Of a stretch of 64,000 bases of DNA, positions 11,859-22,165 are shown in pieces. Location of the stretch: the NCBI RefSeq assembly GCF_040183065.1, contig NC_091117.1:113125001-113189000 (forward strand), written 5' to 3'. The DNA comes from Periplaneta americana (taxonomy: Eukaryota; Arthropoda; Insecta; Blattodea; Blattidae). The notes under the pieces were generated by a model. That model was not told where the DNA came from, did not search any database, and saw only the letters and a list, made by a program, of their open reading frames with translations. How positions within the stretch are numbered: position 1 is the first letter of the stretch; each line of letters opens with the position of its first letter. The position numbers and the translations under genes were made by a program.

Positions 11859-12416
11859 ATGTGTCGTAGCAACTACAATACCAAAACAGATGGTTATGTC
11901 ACTACATTTAGAGTTCCTGTTGATCCTGAACAAAGGCAGAAGTGGGTTAGAAATATAAAAAGAGGCAATTGGGAACCCCACAAAGATTCTATAGTATGCA
12001 TAAAACATTTTTCAAATGACAGTTTTTCTAAAGGTGATACATTGTGTGATTCCAAAGGAAATGTTCTTTTTGTACCTCCTAAGCCCAATGAGCTTCTTTC
12101 GGATGCCTGCCCTACAATATTTCCAGGATTTCCTAAGTATTTAACAAAACATATTTGTAGGAGAAAAGATCCAGAAGAAAGGAAACTGTTTTCTGATTGT
12201 AGAGAAAAAAGGAAAAAGATTAAATTGGAGGAATTGACTCGTGAAAAGGATCAAATACGTAGTTTTGAAGATTTAAAAACCGACAAAGATAACAGGATTG
12301 ACACTTCTCTTTGGCAGATAAGTAAGAACTTAAATTGTGTTTGTAAATTTAAATTGGATTTTCAAAACTTACCACATGTCAGTCATCTTGTGAAAATTGA
12401 CAATGCACTACATTAA
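11859..12416 (+). CDS. THAP-domain protein, possibly an element-encoded repressor or truncated transposase
   Basis: The frame is open from 11679 to a TAA at 12416; the first in-frame ATG noted is at 11859. It encodes a THAP domain without introns: MCRSNY, TTFRVP, a Trp in QKWVRNI, NWEPHKDS, the Cys-x2-His pair in VCIKHFSNDSF, and CPTIFPGFP matching the AVPTIF-like motif. The first zinc Cys should sit about five residues before MCRSNY, where the frame reads Phe (FGVAMC). It is therefore either mutated or supplied by an upstream exon. A Lys/Glu-rich, probably helical tail follows (KKIKLEELTREKD). There is no RNase H-like core. The stop abuts a tRNA-derived repeat at 12416, so the 3' part may have been cut off by that insertion. 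Confidence 0.65.
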   Translation: MCRSNYNTKTDGYVTTFRVPVDPEQRQKWVRNIKRGNWEPHKDSIVCIKHFSNDSFSKGDTLCDSKGNVLFVPPKPNELLSDACPTIFPGFPKYLTKHICRRKDPEERKLFSDCREKRKKIKLEELTREKDQIRSFEDLKTDKDNRIDTSLWQISKNLNCVCKFKLDFQNLPHVSHLVKIDNALH

Positions 12417-12755
12417 TAATTTCGAGGGAAAAATGTTCCAGGGCCGGGTATCGAACCCGGGACCTTTGGTTAAACGTACCAACGCTCTCCCACTGAGCTA
12501 CCCGGAAACTCTACCCGACACCGATCCAATTTTTCCCTCTATATCCACAGACCTCAAAGTGGGCTGACAACCTTCAAGCAACCAACATTTGAGTGCACAC
12601 TAACTCTGTGTGACTTTAAATTGTGGTTTTCTGTTACGTACAGTGACGTGTATTATGCAAATTAAGCTTTCAGGAATAACTCCCTGTAAAGTTAATTTGA
12701 ATAATTTCGAGGGAAAAATTGTTCCGGGGCCGGGTATCGAACCCGGGACCTTAAA
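12416..12755 (-). repeat. tRNA-derived repeat (SINE-like), one unit plus a partial second tRNA-like head
   Basis: Within the unit, 12437-12506 on the minus strand folds like a tRNA. It has an A-box-like TAGCTCAGTGGGAGAGC, a five-pair anticodon stem (TTGGT/ACCAA), and a B-box GGGTTCGATACCC in a good T arm. The loop lacks U33 and the acceptor stem has a mismatch and a G-T pair, so this is a tRNA-like head rather than a functional tRNA. The sequence after the head (AATAATTTCGAGGGAAAAA) and part of a second head recur at 12703-12755, giving a tandem period of about 285 bp. Confidence 0.7.
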
Positions 12756-13163
12756 GGTATGTTGTGCCATGTTCAGTGTCGCGCCAAAATGGCTGACGGA
12801 AAACTTATTTCGCGTGTAGAAAATTGCGAAGAATTTTATAATTTGAGGCGTTCCCATTACAGTAATGAAGTCATTTCTTGCAAATATATTATGTAACCAA
12901 TATTTCTTTCGTTTCTTTCTCTTCAATTAAGACGCATGAAGCAATTACAAATTCTTATTCGCTAACAGACGTAATTAATAGACCTCAACTCCTCTGCTTT
13001 CAGTAATGTCAATATCGTACGACGTCATGTTTTAAACAGCTGATAGGAGAATCCGATGAGGCGATGAGGTGAAGCCGTTACAGTGAACGTACTGCTCTTA
13101 AAATATCCGTTGTGTGCGATTCGTACGAGGAGTGCGATACGATGTAGTGAACGCTTACCTTAA
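12756..13163. mobile_element. Short non-autonomous element (MITE-like), copy 1 of 3
   Basis: This block begins TATGTTGTGCCATGTTCAG and ends GTAGTGAACGCTTACC. It recurs inverted at about 60551-60960 and direct at about 61183-61638. The end near TTAA suggests insertion at that tetranucleotide, but no clear target duplication or terminal inverted repeat could be fixed. It carries no coding capacity beyond chance short frames. Confidence 0.6.
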
Positions 13164-13269
13164 GTTCTCTTGCGCCTTATCGATTCTTTGCTCATTCGAT
13201 TTTAGCGTCGATTCTGTCTTTTAAAACTTTTGGGGCTGTAATTTCGATATGTATTGAGAGTCTGGTTGT

Positions 13270-13789
13270 ATTGTTTTATATTTTCATCTTACATATCTTC
13301 ATGTGGATGTATAACAGTTTTCCTATTTGGATTTCTTTATTAACTAATATGTCTGGAATCTTCCAAGGGCCAAAACCTAGCTGTTGGCTAAGTTCGTGTA
13401 TTAGTTTGTCAATATGTTGTTTATGTAGCTGGCATTGGAAGAACATGTGATTTATTTCTCCTGGCTGTTTGCGACACTCGCATAATGGCGATTCCCCCCT
13501 TCCAATGAGGTGTAGATATTTTGGGGTTATGGCTGCGTTGTGTTTAAGTGTGTTGATGACCGATATGAATGGACGTGTTAGTTTTTTTTTTTTTTTTTTT
13601 TGTAAGTACCATGGTTTGCCTGTCTGGGTGACTTCTGTGTTTGTTTGCCTGATGTTGTGTTTTATTAAGTCGGGAACCTGGATATTTACTGGTGCGGGCG
13701 AGTTAGTTGTTATGGCTGCTTTCGCCATTGAGTCTGCAGTCTAGTTTCCTTGAATCCCTTTGTGACCTGGTATCCATATTAGTTTTATG
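13270..13789 (-). pseudogene. 3' part of an RNase H-bearing non-LTR retrotransposon (beyond the insertion)
   Basis: The minus strand continues the RNase H domain from 16266. It reads IWIPGHKGIQGN and then, after an in-frame TAG, TADSMAKAA, which is the His-containing motif and final Asp of RNase H. The tail (13276-13728) holds HLIGRGESPLCECRK...INHMFFQC, a Cys/His cluster typical of the C-terminus of these polyproteins. A Lys run encoded by an A-tract (13580-13600) may mark slippage. It is separated from the rest of the protein by the Harbinger-like insertion at 13793-16262. Confidence 0.8.
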
Positions 13790-14504
13790 TTAAGCCTGGT
13801 TCAGACGGTGCAAGTTTCTGTGATGGATTCCAAGGTGGCTAAGCTGATGCCCGCCCTGCGTGGTCACTTGCTGGCTCCCGTGTTGGCTACGGTGACTGTA
13901 GTTAAAAGAGTTTGTAATACTTACTAGAGACACATACCCGTGAGCGGCAGGCAAGAAAAATGTCACAAATTGAACCGGCTAGCATCCGCCATTAAAGGGA
14001 GTGTTTGCGGCGCGAAACTCTAAAACAGTACCACAATACATTGATGTAGCCTGGTGATAGACACTGTTTTAAACATCTTTTACAAAGGATGAGTCGTGAT
14101 GAAATAAACATGAATGGCAGAGGAGCGCTATATTTATCAAAGTATTATAATGGTGATATTCTAAAAAATAAATTAAATCACCATATACACTCGGGATAGT
14201 ATGTGAAATATTGGTAATGGCAATGTTGACATTAATTTTCAGTATTACTAGTATTGTTTTAAAGACATAATAATGGATATTTACTGTAATAAATATCTAT
14301 ATGCTCTATATTTCAGTCCTTTCATGCAAAGGAAGAGGAAGGTATATGGTGCTTAGAAAATATTTCGTGGTGAAACATGAGATCATAAAAATTCTGGAAA
14401 CTGATTTAAAATATGAGAATAAATTTTATCATAAAACAATCTATTCATTGTGTAATTAATGACCACCAAGTCAGAGGTCAGTACAGACTTTTTAATATAA
14501 TTAG

Positions 14505-14742
14505 TAGCGGTAATAGTAGGCCTAGTAGTAGTGGTAATAATAGACCTAGTAGTAGTGGTAATAATAGGCCTAGTAGTAGTGGTTATAATAGGCCTAGTAG
14601 TATTGGTAATAGTAGGCCTAGTTTTGGTGGTATTAGTAGGCCTAATAGTAGTGAAACCTAGTCAGTGCTAGTGGTAATAATAGACCTAGTAGTAGTGGTA
14701 ATAGTAGGCCTAGTAGCAGTGGTAATAATAGGCCTAGCTAGG
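14505..14742 (+). repeat. Imperfect minisatellite, unit near AATAGGCCTAGTAGTAGTGGT
   Basis: About ten degenerate tandem copies of a 21-bp-like unit containing AGGCCTAGTAGTAGTGGTAA. The open frame across it (14413-14661) is only a Ser/Asn/Pro-rich by-product of the repeat. Confidence 0.8.
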
Positions 14743-14833
14743 CCATCAGCTATATTTTCACTAATTTCTTTGCATTTAATATAACCAAAAATTAGAAGTA
14801 CATGCTGTACAAAACGGAAATTACATGATTAAT

Positions 14834-14960
14834 TCATTTATTGTGAAGCAAAACAGTTTTAGACAGATATAGTCTACGGATTTTCTTATGCACTCTGCTA
14901 TTATAATCCACTGTAATGTGATGGCACCTAACCCTTACATACATTGTTGAAATCAGTTTT
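14834..14960 (-). pseudogene. C-terminal fragment of a P-element-like transposase
   Basis: The minus strand reads VRVRCHHITVDYNSRVHKK and ends YLSKTVLLHNK. The larger P-like protein at 26002 ends VKIRCHHTAKSYSIALHKK then NLSKSILFMNQ. The aligned RCHH, LHKK/VHKK and LSK positions make homology clear. Only the last 40 or so residues are present. It lies inside the Harbinger-like insertion, so that element has swallowed a piece of a P-superfamily element. Confidence 0.65.
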
Positions 14961-15354
14961 ATAAACCTGATTAATGTGTTTCTGGGAAAACTTTTATCCA
15001 AGAAATATTCCGACATTCTGTAAACACATTCGAAGAGGAACTGCATTTGGAATATTTTTCCAAATATTAAGATATGCATGTTTTCCTGGGTATCCTACAA
15101 TTGTAGCTATGTTCGAACAAATATTTGCGGGGCAGTATTTCACCATTTTCTTATTATTTCCCTTCAAGTGTACTTATATTTATTCGTACTCCTCAATAAG
15201 CATGAACTTCTTGCACTCCCGGCAAAGCATCAACTCCCTTTAATGGCGGCCGAACAGCGGTTCAATTTTGTACGCGAAACTAGCGCCGTTGGTATCTCTA
15301 GTTATATATTACAAACTCTTTGCTGTAGTTGTTCACACGGTGCTGGCTCTTTTC

Positions 15355-15686
15355 AGAGTTCAAATTGGAAAATCATCTGCTGTTTTATCTGTTGCCAACA
15401 CTCATGGTTAAAAAGAAACTAAACCGTGAGTGGAAAACATTAAAGTTGTACATTAACAGTAGTAAATGTCGCAATAAAGTAATTAAGCCATCAGTGCAAA
15501 ACAGATAAAGTCCGATATAGTAGTTGTTTCTTAGAAACTAAAGAATATTAAAAAAAAAAAGCAGGTTTAGTTAACGAACATGGCGACATGGTTTCAGAGG
15601 TGATTTTATATGATCATCTTTGGTTGCCAGCCTGCAAACCATCACGAAAAATAGCAAGGAACCTACCCTCGAAATCCAGCAAGCTA
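15355..15686. repeat. Repeat family R1, copy 1 (right subterminal region of the Harbinger-like element)
   Basis: The sequence starting TTCAAATTGGAAAATCATCTG and containing AAGAAACTAAACCGTGAGTGG recurs at 19508-19750 and, more divergent, at 49935-50216. Its later part (AAATCCAGCAAGCTA) recurs at 22066-22165 and 50085-50180. Copies therefore mark several former insertions of one non-autonomous family. Confidence 0.65.
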
Positions 15687-16146
15687 TACTAAAAGCCAGG
15701 TTATGAACCGACTAAACCGGAAGCAACGTTCTGTTGCTCGCTTTCTGAGCTCTATTGCCACATAGTGACGCGAGATTCAAAGCATGTTCAGCGTTTGTCA
15801 CCGATATGTTTAAAATAACTACTGTATATAGTTCTCGATAACACTATCAACAATATTAGTAATTAAAATTACTGTTTTTAAGAAAGCACGAGCTAATGAC
15901 GCTGGTACGAAATGCGACTCGTAATGCACGTGGTACGCCAAAGGAACTGGGAAGTTTGGCTACACTGTCTCCGTGATTCAGTTGCCAGATTTTCGTTAGC
16001 AGACGACATTTTCACGTTCTCCTTCCCCCCCCCCACCCGCCATACTCAACGTGTCATCGCTGCACAGGCTACCCCTCTAACCCGCACATTCCTCTCGCCC
16101 TGCCAACTACTTCCGGTTTAGTCGGTTCATAACCTGGCTTTTAGTA
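15687..16146. mobile_element. 460-bp MITE with perfect 37-bp TIRs and TA duplication
   Basis: The ends are TACTAAAAGCCAGGTTATGA and its exact complement, with identity running 37 bp. TA flanks both sides (15685-15686, 16147-16148). An uninterrupted version of the target occurs at 50160-50180 (CAGCAAGCTAGCCATCC), so the empty site proves the boundaries. TA duplication fits Tc1/mariner-type mobilisation. The interior has no coding capacity. Confidence 0.85.
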
Positions 16147-16265
16147 TAGGCATCCACGGACCCACCAGAGCGGATTACTTCCGGCGAGTGACCACGCAGG
16201 CGACCCATCCGCGGAGCCACCTTGAAATCCATCACAGAAACACGCACTGTCTGAACCGGGCTTTA

Positions 16266-16870
16266 CTCTGTTTTCCTAGATTGTGCATCAGCTGTTTGAT
16301 GTTTATTATTATCCAGGGAGTTTTCGTTGATAGGTTGTTGTTCTTTACTTTTTCTATGACGCTGAGGGAATCCACAAAGATGAGAAAGTGCTTTCCTGTA
16401 AGGTTTTTGACTGAGAGCAGAGCTTGCCGTATTGCAAATAATTCTGCTGTACAAACAGATGATTGATGATGAAGTTTGATTTTTCCACTACCTGCCATTG
16501 TGGTGTTTACGTAGGCTGCCCCCACACCCTCATTGGATTTGGATCCGTCGGTGTATATCTGTATTGTTTTGGTCTCCTGTTCTACTGCATTGGTTACAAA
16601 TTCTCTAAATCGTTGTCCTGTGTGTATTTCTTGTTTGTTGAAGGTTGTGGTGTCCGTGGTTACACTTTTTTGGAAAATTTCATATTGGACACAATATAGT
16701 GGAAACCGAGGAAATATTGGACAGTGTGGCATATTATAGTATTCTATGAAAGTTTGTATTATTTGTGGTATGGGGAAAGGTATTGGATTTTCACTGTTTT
16801 GGATTTGAAGAGCGATTCCTTTGAGTTTGTTGTATATCGGACCACTTGAATTATATAATACTGAGTGCAT
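16266..16870 (-). pseudogene. RNase H domain, first part, of the minus-strand non-LTR retrotransposon
   Basis: The minus strand reads IQIYTDGSKSNEGVGAA (first catalytic Asp), SSVCTAELFAIRQAL (catalytic Glu) and IFVDSLSVI (third catalytic Asp). The rest of the domain lies beyond the insertion at 13789. RNase H adjoining RT is known in I-group and some related non-LTR clades of insects. The frame is intact up to the insertion site. Confidence 0.85.
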
Positions 16871-16969
16871 AAATCTATGACAAGCTGTCCTTTTCTTGTG
16901 AAGTAGTGAGTGGTACTGAATTGTCTTTAGGACTGATTGGGTGTGAGGTTTGCCGCTTATTCCAAGTAT

Positions 16970-18290
16970 TTATTTTGCCACCTGGTAGTGGATTGAGGTA
17001 AATTGGGCTTCTATTTGGGTTTGAGGTTTGGGTAATATGACTATGACGTATTCGTGAAGGGCTATGAAGAAGTTGTTGTAAAGATGTCTAAGTGCAGATG
17101 GGTGATTTCCCCAGTATCTGCTGGTTAAATACTTGAAGATTGTGGCTCTCTGTTTTAGTTTCTGAAGGAGATTTGTATAGTGTGTTTTCCCAGATAATTT
17201 ATGGTCCATATCTACTCCCAGAATCTTGATGCATGTTTGGGTTTCTAATCTGTGGTTCTGAATTGCAATTTCGTTCCATAAGTATGGGCGCTTTCGTCTT
17301 TTGTGAAAAATGATGTGTTTGCTTTTCATTGGGTTTGTTGTTAGTCCCAGTTGGTTGAGGTGATTTTGAATGCCCTCTAAATCTTCTTTGATGTAGCGTC
17401 TGAAATTTTCAGTGGGTTTGTCTGGTGGGATTTTGGTTAATAGGTAGATGTCGTCAGCGAATACTAAGATATTACTTTTCTGGAGTGGAATCTGTGACAG
17501 GCCCATGATATAGATCGTGAAAAGGATGAGGCTAAGCGACGACCCCTGTGGGATGCCTAGGTTTGTGGTTCTGCTTGTTGTGTTTCCATATGCTGGTGGG
17601 AAGGCTATGGTTCCATTTGACATGAGGTTTATGATGACTTTAATAATTCCCGGAGGAAGCTGTATTCTTTCCAATGTTGATTGCAAGATTGAGAGGATAA
17701 CAGAGTCATATGCCTTAGATATGTCCATTGCTATTACATTAAGATGTTGTTTTTGCATCCATGCCGATAATACATCTGTGAGGATATACATTAGACAATG
17801 TACCGTGCTGTGACCTTCTCTGTATCCATATTGCCATTTAGGCCACTGTCCCATTCTTTCTAGATAGAAGGATATGCGTTGTGCTAAGATTTTTCAGACA
17901 TTTTCCTAAGATGATTGGGCGAAAGTCTTCCGGGAGGGAACCTGTCGTTCCAGGTTTTTGTATTGGTATTATATAAAATTGTCTCCATGATTCCGGGATT
18001 ATGTTTTGTTGTAGTATGTGAGAAAATGATGTTGCCAATATAGAATAAAATTTGGCAGGTAACTTTTTTATTATCTCATAGGAGATTCCATCGGGTCCCG
18101 TGGCCTTCCCTTTGTGGGTTGTTTGTAAAGCTGTTTTAATTTCTTCTACTGTGAAATCTAATTTCAATTCCTCTGCTACCCCATCGTAGGTGAACTGTGT
18201 TTCGTGATATGGAAGGTGGTTTTGGTTTTGTACTTCATCTGGCGCAATTATGTTCAGAAAGTCCTCCTGTATTTTGGGGTGTCTATACAT
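16970..18290 (-). pseudogene. Reverse transcriptase domain of the minus-strand non-LTR retrotransposon
   Basis: Two overlapping frames cover the RT. The first (17838-18290) has KGKATGPDGISYEIIKKLP, a fingers motif of non-LTR RTs, and EDFRPIILGKCL. After a frameshift near 17850-17905 the second (16970-17854) has YGYREGHSTVHCL, AMDISKAYDSV (first catalytic Asp), LGIPQGSSLS and NILVFADDIYLL with the FADD active-site pair. All catalytic residues are visible, but the frameshift makes this copy inactive as read. Confidence 0.88.
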
Positions 18291-18463
18291 GATGGCATTT
18301 CGAGGATTTTCTTTTCTGGTGAACCATTTGATTTGCTTCCAAACTGTTGAAGTAGATGTGTGCCCTGTTATTTGAGAGCAGAAGATTTTCCAGGCCTGCC
18401 GTTTAGCGTTTAGAATGATTCTTCGAACTTTTTTGTGTTGTCTTTTAAAGTTTATGAAGTTGT

Positions 18464-19400
18464 TTAGGTTTTTGTGACGTATGAAAGTACTTGCTGCTTC
18501 CTTCCCTCTATTTTTTCTCTAATTTCCTCATTCCACCATTTGGGTTTGTATGTGCTATATTTGTCTTTAGGTGATTTTGTTATCTTGTCTTTGCGTTCTG
18601 TTCGACTGTACTCTGTTATGGTTTGAGTGAGTTGCTCAATATCGACTTCTGTTCCTGCCTGTGTAAAATGATAGTGGTTCATGTATTCCGAGAATCGATC
18701 CCAGTTTTTATGATTAGCTTTGTACTTCTTTGATTTATTGTTTGATGTGCGAGTGTTTGCTTGTTTGCTATGCATATGGGGAAGTGATCACTACCCATAT
18801 TATCGATTTGGGTTTGCCATGTCGTGACTGGAATTAGGTCATTTGAGATGAAGGAGAGGTCAGGTGAGCTGTTTTCTTGACCTAATTGAACAATGCGCGT
18901 CGGACTGTCCTCATTAATCAAAGTGATATTTTGTTGTTCAAGATATTGTGCGAACTTGTATAGCGTAGAGATGCTGTTTTGCGTTGACGTGGTGTTTAGG
19001 TTGAAATCTCCCACGATAATATATTTTTTGTTGGGATCGATGGGGAAATGGTGTAGCCAGAAGGTTTGCGATATGTAGTTGCCTGGTGAGTTGTAGAGTC
19101 CTATGATTTGGTACTTATCTGTATCTATTGCTATTACTTGGAGTGAGTCATTAAAATTGGTGACCTTGCGCACATTGTGTATTTGTATATCCTTTTTAAT
19201 CATGAATAGGATACCTCCTCCTCTCTGTAGCCTGTGTAATCGGATAATTGTGAATTCCTGAAATGTGAATTTTTTTGAGGCATGTAACCAGGTTTCCGAA
19301 ATGAATATTATGTCCGGGTCTTCTTGTTTGATAAATTGTTGGAGTTATTCCTTTTTGCTTTAAATGCTTCTCGCATTCCACTGAATTAATTTAATTCCTC
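18464..19400 (-). pseudogene. Endonuclease domain (APE type) and linker of the minus-strand non-LTR retrotransposon
   Basis: In order on the minus strand: LIQWNARSI near 19390, ISETWL (catalytic Glu), GGGILFM, IIGLYNSPGN, YIIVGDFNLN, SSPDLSFISN and MGSDHFPI (Asp-His pair). This is a complete APE-like endonuclease of non-LTR elements, split among frames by small indels near 19200-19370. The linker (18464-18775) has YKPKWWNEEIREKI, a conserved segment between endonuclease and RT. Sequence upstream to 19508 may be the end of ORF1 or a leader; no zinc knuckle is seen. Confidence 0.82.
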
Positions 19401-19507
19401 GAAGATCTTCTGGCGTTTTATTTTAATTTTTTTTTTTAGATTTTCTTTTGATTTTCGTTGACCTCCGATATTATTCTTTGGATCATTGTGTGGATTTCTT
19501 GTTTTCC

Positions 19508-19760
19508 TCAGTTCAAATTGGAAAATCATCTGCTGTTTCATCTATTGACAACACTCATGGTCAAAAAGAAACTAAACCATGAGTGGAAAACAACTAAAGT
19601 CCTACATTAACAGTAGTAAATGTCGTAATAAAGAAATTAAGCCATAAGAGCAAAGCAGCTAAAGTCCGATATTTAATTGTTGTTTCTTAGAAACTAAAGA
19701 ATATAGAAAAAAACAGGTTTAGTTGGAAAACAACGAACATGGGGACATGGTTTGAGTCTT
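19508..19760. repeat. Repeat family R1, copy 2
   Basis: Matches 15355-15600 closely (TTCAAATTGGAAAATCATCTG, ACTAAACCATGAGTGGAAAAC, GGTTTAGTTGGAAAAC). It starts exactly where the retrotransposon sequence ends, so the retrotransposon probably inserted into or next to a copy of this repeat. Confidence 0.7.
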
Positions 19761-20847
19761 CGAGAAATAAAGTAAATAGAGAGGGCGCTCAATATTACTC
19801 TACCGGATGAATGTAGCACCAAAATAACAGCTCTCTGAGATCAGCTGATCTCGGGCAAAACATTACACAGTATGCTTACAAACAAGCAATTTATTGCAAT
19901 GATTGCGGCTATGACAGCCTATCTAGAAAGTATTAAGATAAAAAAATGTTTCGGTAGATCCTAATTCAACAAGTGTCTTGTTTTAATGGCTTGTTTTATA
20001 ATACAACATGAAATAACTTAAAGATAAGCCTGCTATAAATTACTTATGAAAATGTGGGATACTTTTACTGTCGACATTTTAATAAGGAAATTGCAGTTAT
20101 AAGTTACTGAAAATGTATTAAGTGAGATTGAAACAAAGGAGTTGACAAAAGGGAGGACACTATTGTTAAAAAAAATTTAATCATGGCAATTTCTTTACGT
20201 CACTTGACAGTACTTTGCACTTCTTTGTCTGACAAGTACCCTTCATTTGGGTGGAGTGAAAACATAGATAATGTAATTTTATTGATTTGAAAACTATAAT
20301 AATGTGAGAAAGTAAAGTTGTGTCTTACTGAAATATTAAATATAATAGCTTTGATTTTGTGATTAACATCTTGAGGCTCTACCGAACCTTGTATTTTAGA
20401 AACTATTCGTAAGTTCGGCAAGTTCATTTACTAGTAAAACTGGAATATAGGCCTAGGCCTACCGTGTCTTTATATAATACTTTAATTCACAGATTAATAA
20501 AAATTTAATTATGTAAGCTCATAAAAAGGAATAAGTCACAAACTGGCAGCTACTTATACAAAGAGGAAAGGAAAGAACATGATTTTTCGCTCTTTCGCAT
20601 AAAATGGATGTTTGAAAAAATGTAACGAAACATGTTAACCCATTATGTTTCAGAGTTTTAAAATTTCCTCGGTAATTATACGTAGGTAACAATGAAACTG
20701 GATGTCTTGTAAATTATAATTAAAATCTCACAATAGACCTTATAACTAAATATAAAATAATATCATTGATTAAAGTTCACGTTAACACTTTGTTTGTTAA
20801 AAACATAAAATTACTTAGTCACACGTTAAAAAGTGTTAAAAATTTAA
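19761..20847. other. Unassigned DNA with one duplicated patch
   Basis: No recognisable gene. The part at 20686-20760 (GGTAACAATGAAACTGGATG...) recurs at 25067-25145 followed by an (AAT)n run, so an unknown dispersed repeat is present. Confidence 0.45.
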
Positions 20848-20864
20848 AAAAGGTTTCGACTTTC

Positions 20865-20909
20865 GACAGACGGCCCGTTTCGACGTGATGTTACGTCTTC
20901 TTCAGTGTC
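20865..20909 (-). ncRNA. Hammerhead ribozyme-like motif with short helix III
   Basis: Read on the minus strand: GACA (helix I), CTGAAGA (the CUGANGA core), one extra A, GACGT-AACATC-ACGTC (five-pair helix II with a six-base loop), GAAA, CGGGCCGTC (short helix III ending in a GUC cleavage triplet at 20869), then TGTC pairing with the first GACA. All core positions fit, except the extra A beside helix II. Penelope-like retroelements are known to carry hammerheads with very short helix III, so this may be the end of such an element. No RT or GIY-YIG coding sequence was seen nearby. Confidence 0.6.
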
Positions 20910-21850
20910 TCTTGAACTACTGGTGATCTTGAATTCTGCGATGTGCATGTGTCGATTGTAGGAGTGGGGGTATGTTGCTCTTATGGTGGGGGCTGGTTGT
21001 TTGTGTGTTATGACGTGTCATGACGTCGAACAATGTGTGGGTATTGAATTGTAATTGTGTATTAAGCATATTGTAAATTTTTTCAACTCAATAATGTAAT
21101 TTTATTATCTCAACAATAACTCTTCACTTTCTACAATTTAATTTCACTCCCGTCAACAATGGGATTTGCTCTCCGCACAGCAACACAGCGTTCGTTATTG
21201 CACTCCACAAACGACAATGACAATTTACTTGGACTATTACGAACAACAATGAACTGTTAATCTTAACTAATATTCTCAAAGCACTATTTAAAACACAGAA
21301 CTTCAGTTCTCAGTTCACAGCTCGTTTGTATTGGCTAGTTCTTCTAGCTCAGTCACTCGCGTTCACAGAATCTCGAACCCCAGACCTTCAGAGACGATCC
21401 GCTGCACTTCGAACTCAGGTCCCCCAACTGCGGTCCACTGCACTTGAACTCCGGGCTTCAGGCTCCACAGTTACGGACACAACTCAAGTCGCGCTCTGGT
21501 CTCGAAGCTGGCTTCACTGCTACACAAGACTGGCTTACTGACTGGCTGACTCATTGACGTTCGCTTGCGTCTTCTCTTTTATAACCAAACTATAGATTCT
21601 AGAGAGTTCGCGAAAGATTCCACTCTCGAATAATCTGGATTTCCACTTCGACGGACTTCTGGACGATTCGGGAGGATCCTTCCACCCCCTTCACTCCGCA
21701 CATAGCAGTTGCGCGCGCAACCTTCCCTCGCCTCTCCAAGCCGCGCGCCGTCCCCCAGTGTTCCGTGGAGCCCGTTTCGACTCGCGCGCGACCTGCTCTC
21801 TTGCGGGAAGCGTGTTTGAGTCTCGAGGTGGCTGTCACATTATGTTGTGG
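20910..21850. other. Unassigned, less AT-rich tract beside the ribozyme motif
   Basis: Base composition rises in G+C from about 21330 to 21830. The section 21380-21480 repeats the theme CACTGCACTTGAACTC / CGCTGCACTTCGAACTC. On the minus strand this is upstream of the ribozyme motif and might be the body or leader of the same element. No protein motif recognised. Confidence 0.35.
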
Positions 21851-21997
21851 GTATGTTATTGTATGTTTATATATATCGTATTGTTCGAAGATGTTTAACT
21901 ATGAACTTTTTGGTGTGATGTGTAAAATTTCCATATCTGTTTCTATATTATTGTAGTTATGATTATTGTTGATAATTATTCTACCCTTAGAAACTAA

Positions 21998-21999
21998 GA

Positions 22000-22060
<61 letters not shown>
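21998..22060. repeat. (TA)n microsatellite
   Basis: An uninterrupted TA dinucleotide tract of about 60 bases. Confidence 0.95.
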
Positions 22061-22065
<5 letters not shown>

Positions 22066-22066
<1 letters not shown>

Positions 22067-22165
22067 TTAGTTGGAGAACAACTATTTTGGTAACACTGAA
22101 CCAGCACAGAAGCACGCAGGAAAAATAGCAAGGAACCCACACTCGAAATCCAGCAAGCTAGCCAT
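22066..22165. repeat. Repeat family R1, partial copy 3
   Basis: Nearly identical to 50085-50180 (TTAGTTGGAGAACAACTATT, AACCAGCACAGAAGCACGCA, AAATCCAGCAAGCTAGCCAT). It breaks off within CCATCCAC and joins a Jockey fragment. Confidence 0.75.

Larger units (their letters stand above)
13793..16262. mobile_element. PIF/Harbinger-like DNA transposon relic inserted in the retrotransposon
   Basis: The ends are imperfect terminal inverted repeats of about 45 bp, starting AGCCTGGTTCAGACGGTGC on the left and AGCCCGGTTCAGACAGTGC on the complemented right end. A TTA target duplication flanks it (13790-13792 and 16263-16265). Removing the element and one TTA rejoins the interrupted RNase H frame exactly (QSN then IKLIW). 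TTA/TAA duplications are the hallmark of PIF/Harbinger. No transposase remains. The interior holds a P-element C-terminal fragment, a TAG-rich minisatellite and a nested MITE. A related end lies at 47578. Confidence 0.8.

Noticed and set aside
12437..12506. Functional tRNA gene
   Set aside because: The cloverleaf is plausible but position 33 is C, the acceptor stem is imperfect, and the sequence recurs as part of a tandem repeat unit.
14974..15422. Overlapping frames of 89 and 114 codons on the plus strand
   Set aside because: They lie antisense to the P-transposase fragment and across repeat R1; no motif.
20200..20427. 75-codon minus frame as a gene
   Set aside because: No recognised motif, no splice context, AT-rich surroundings.
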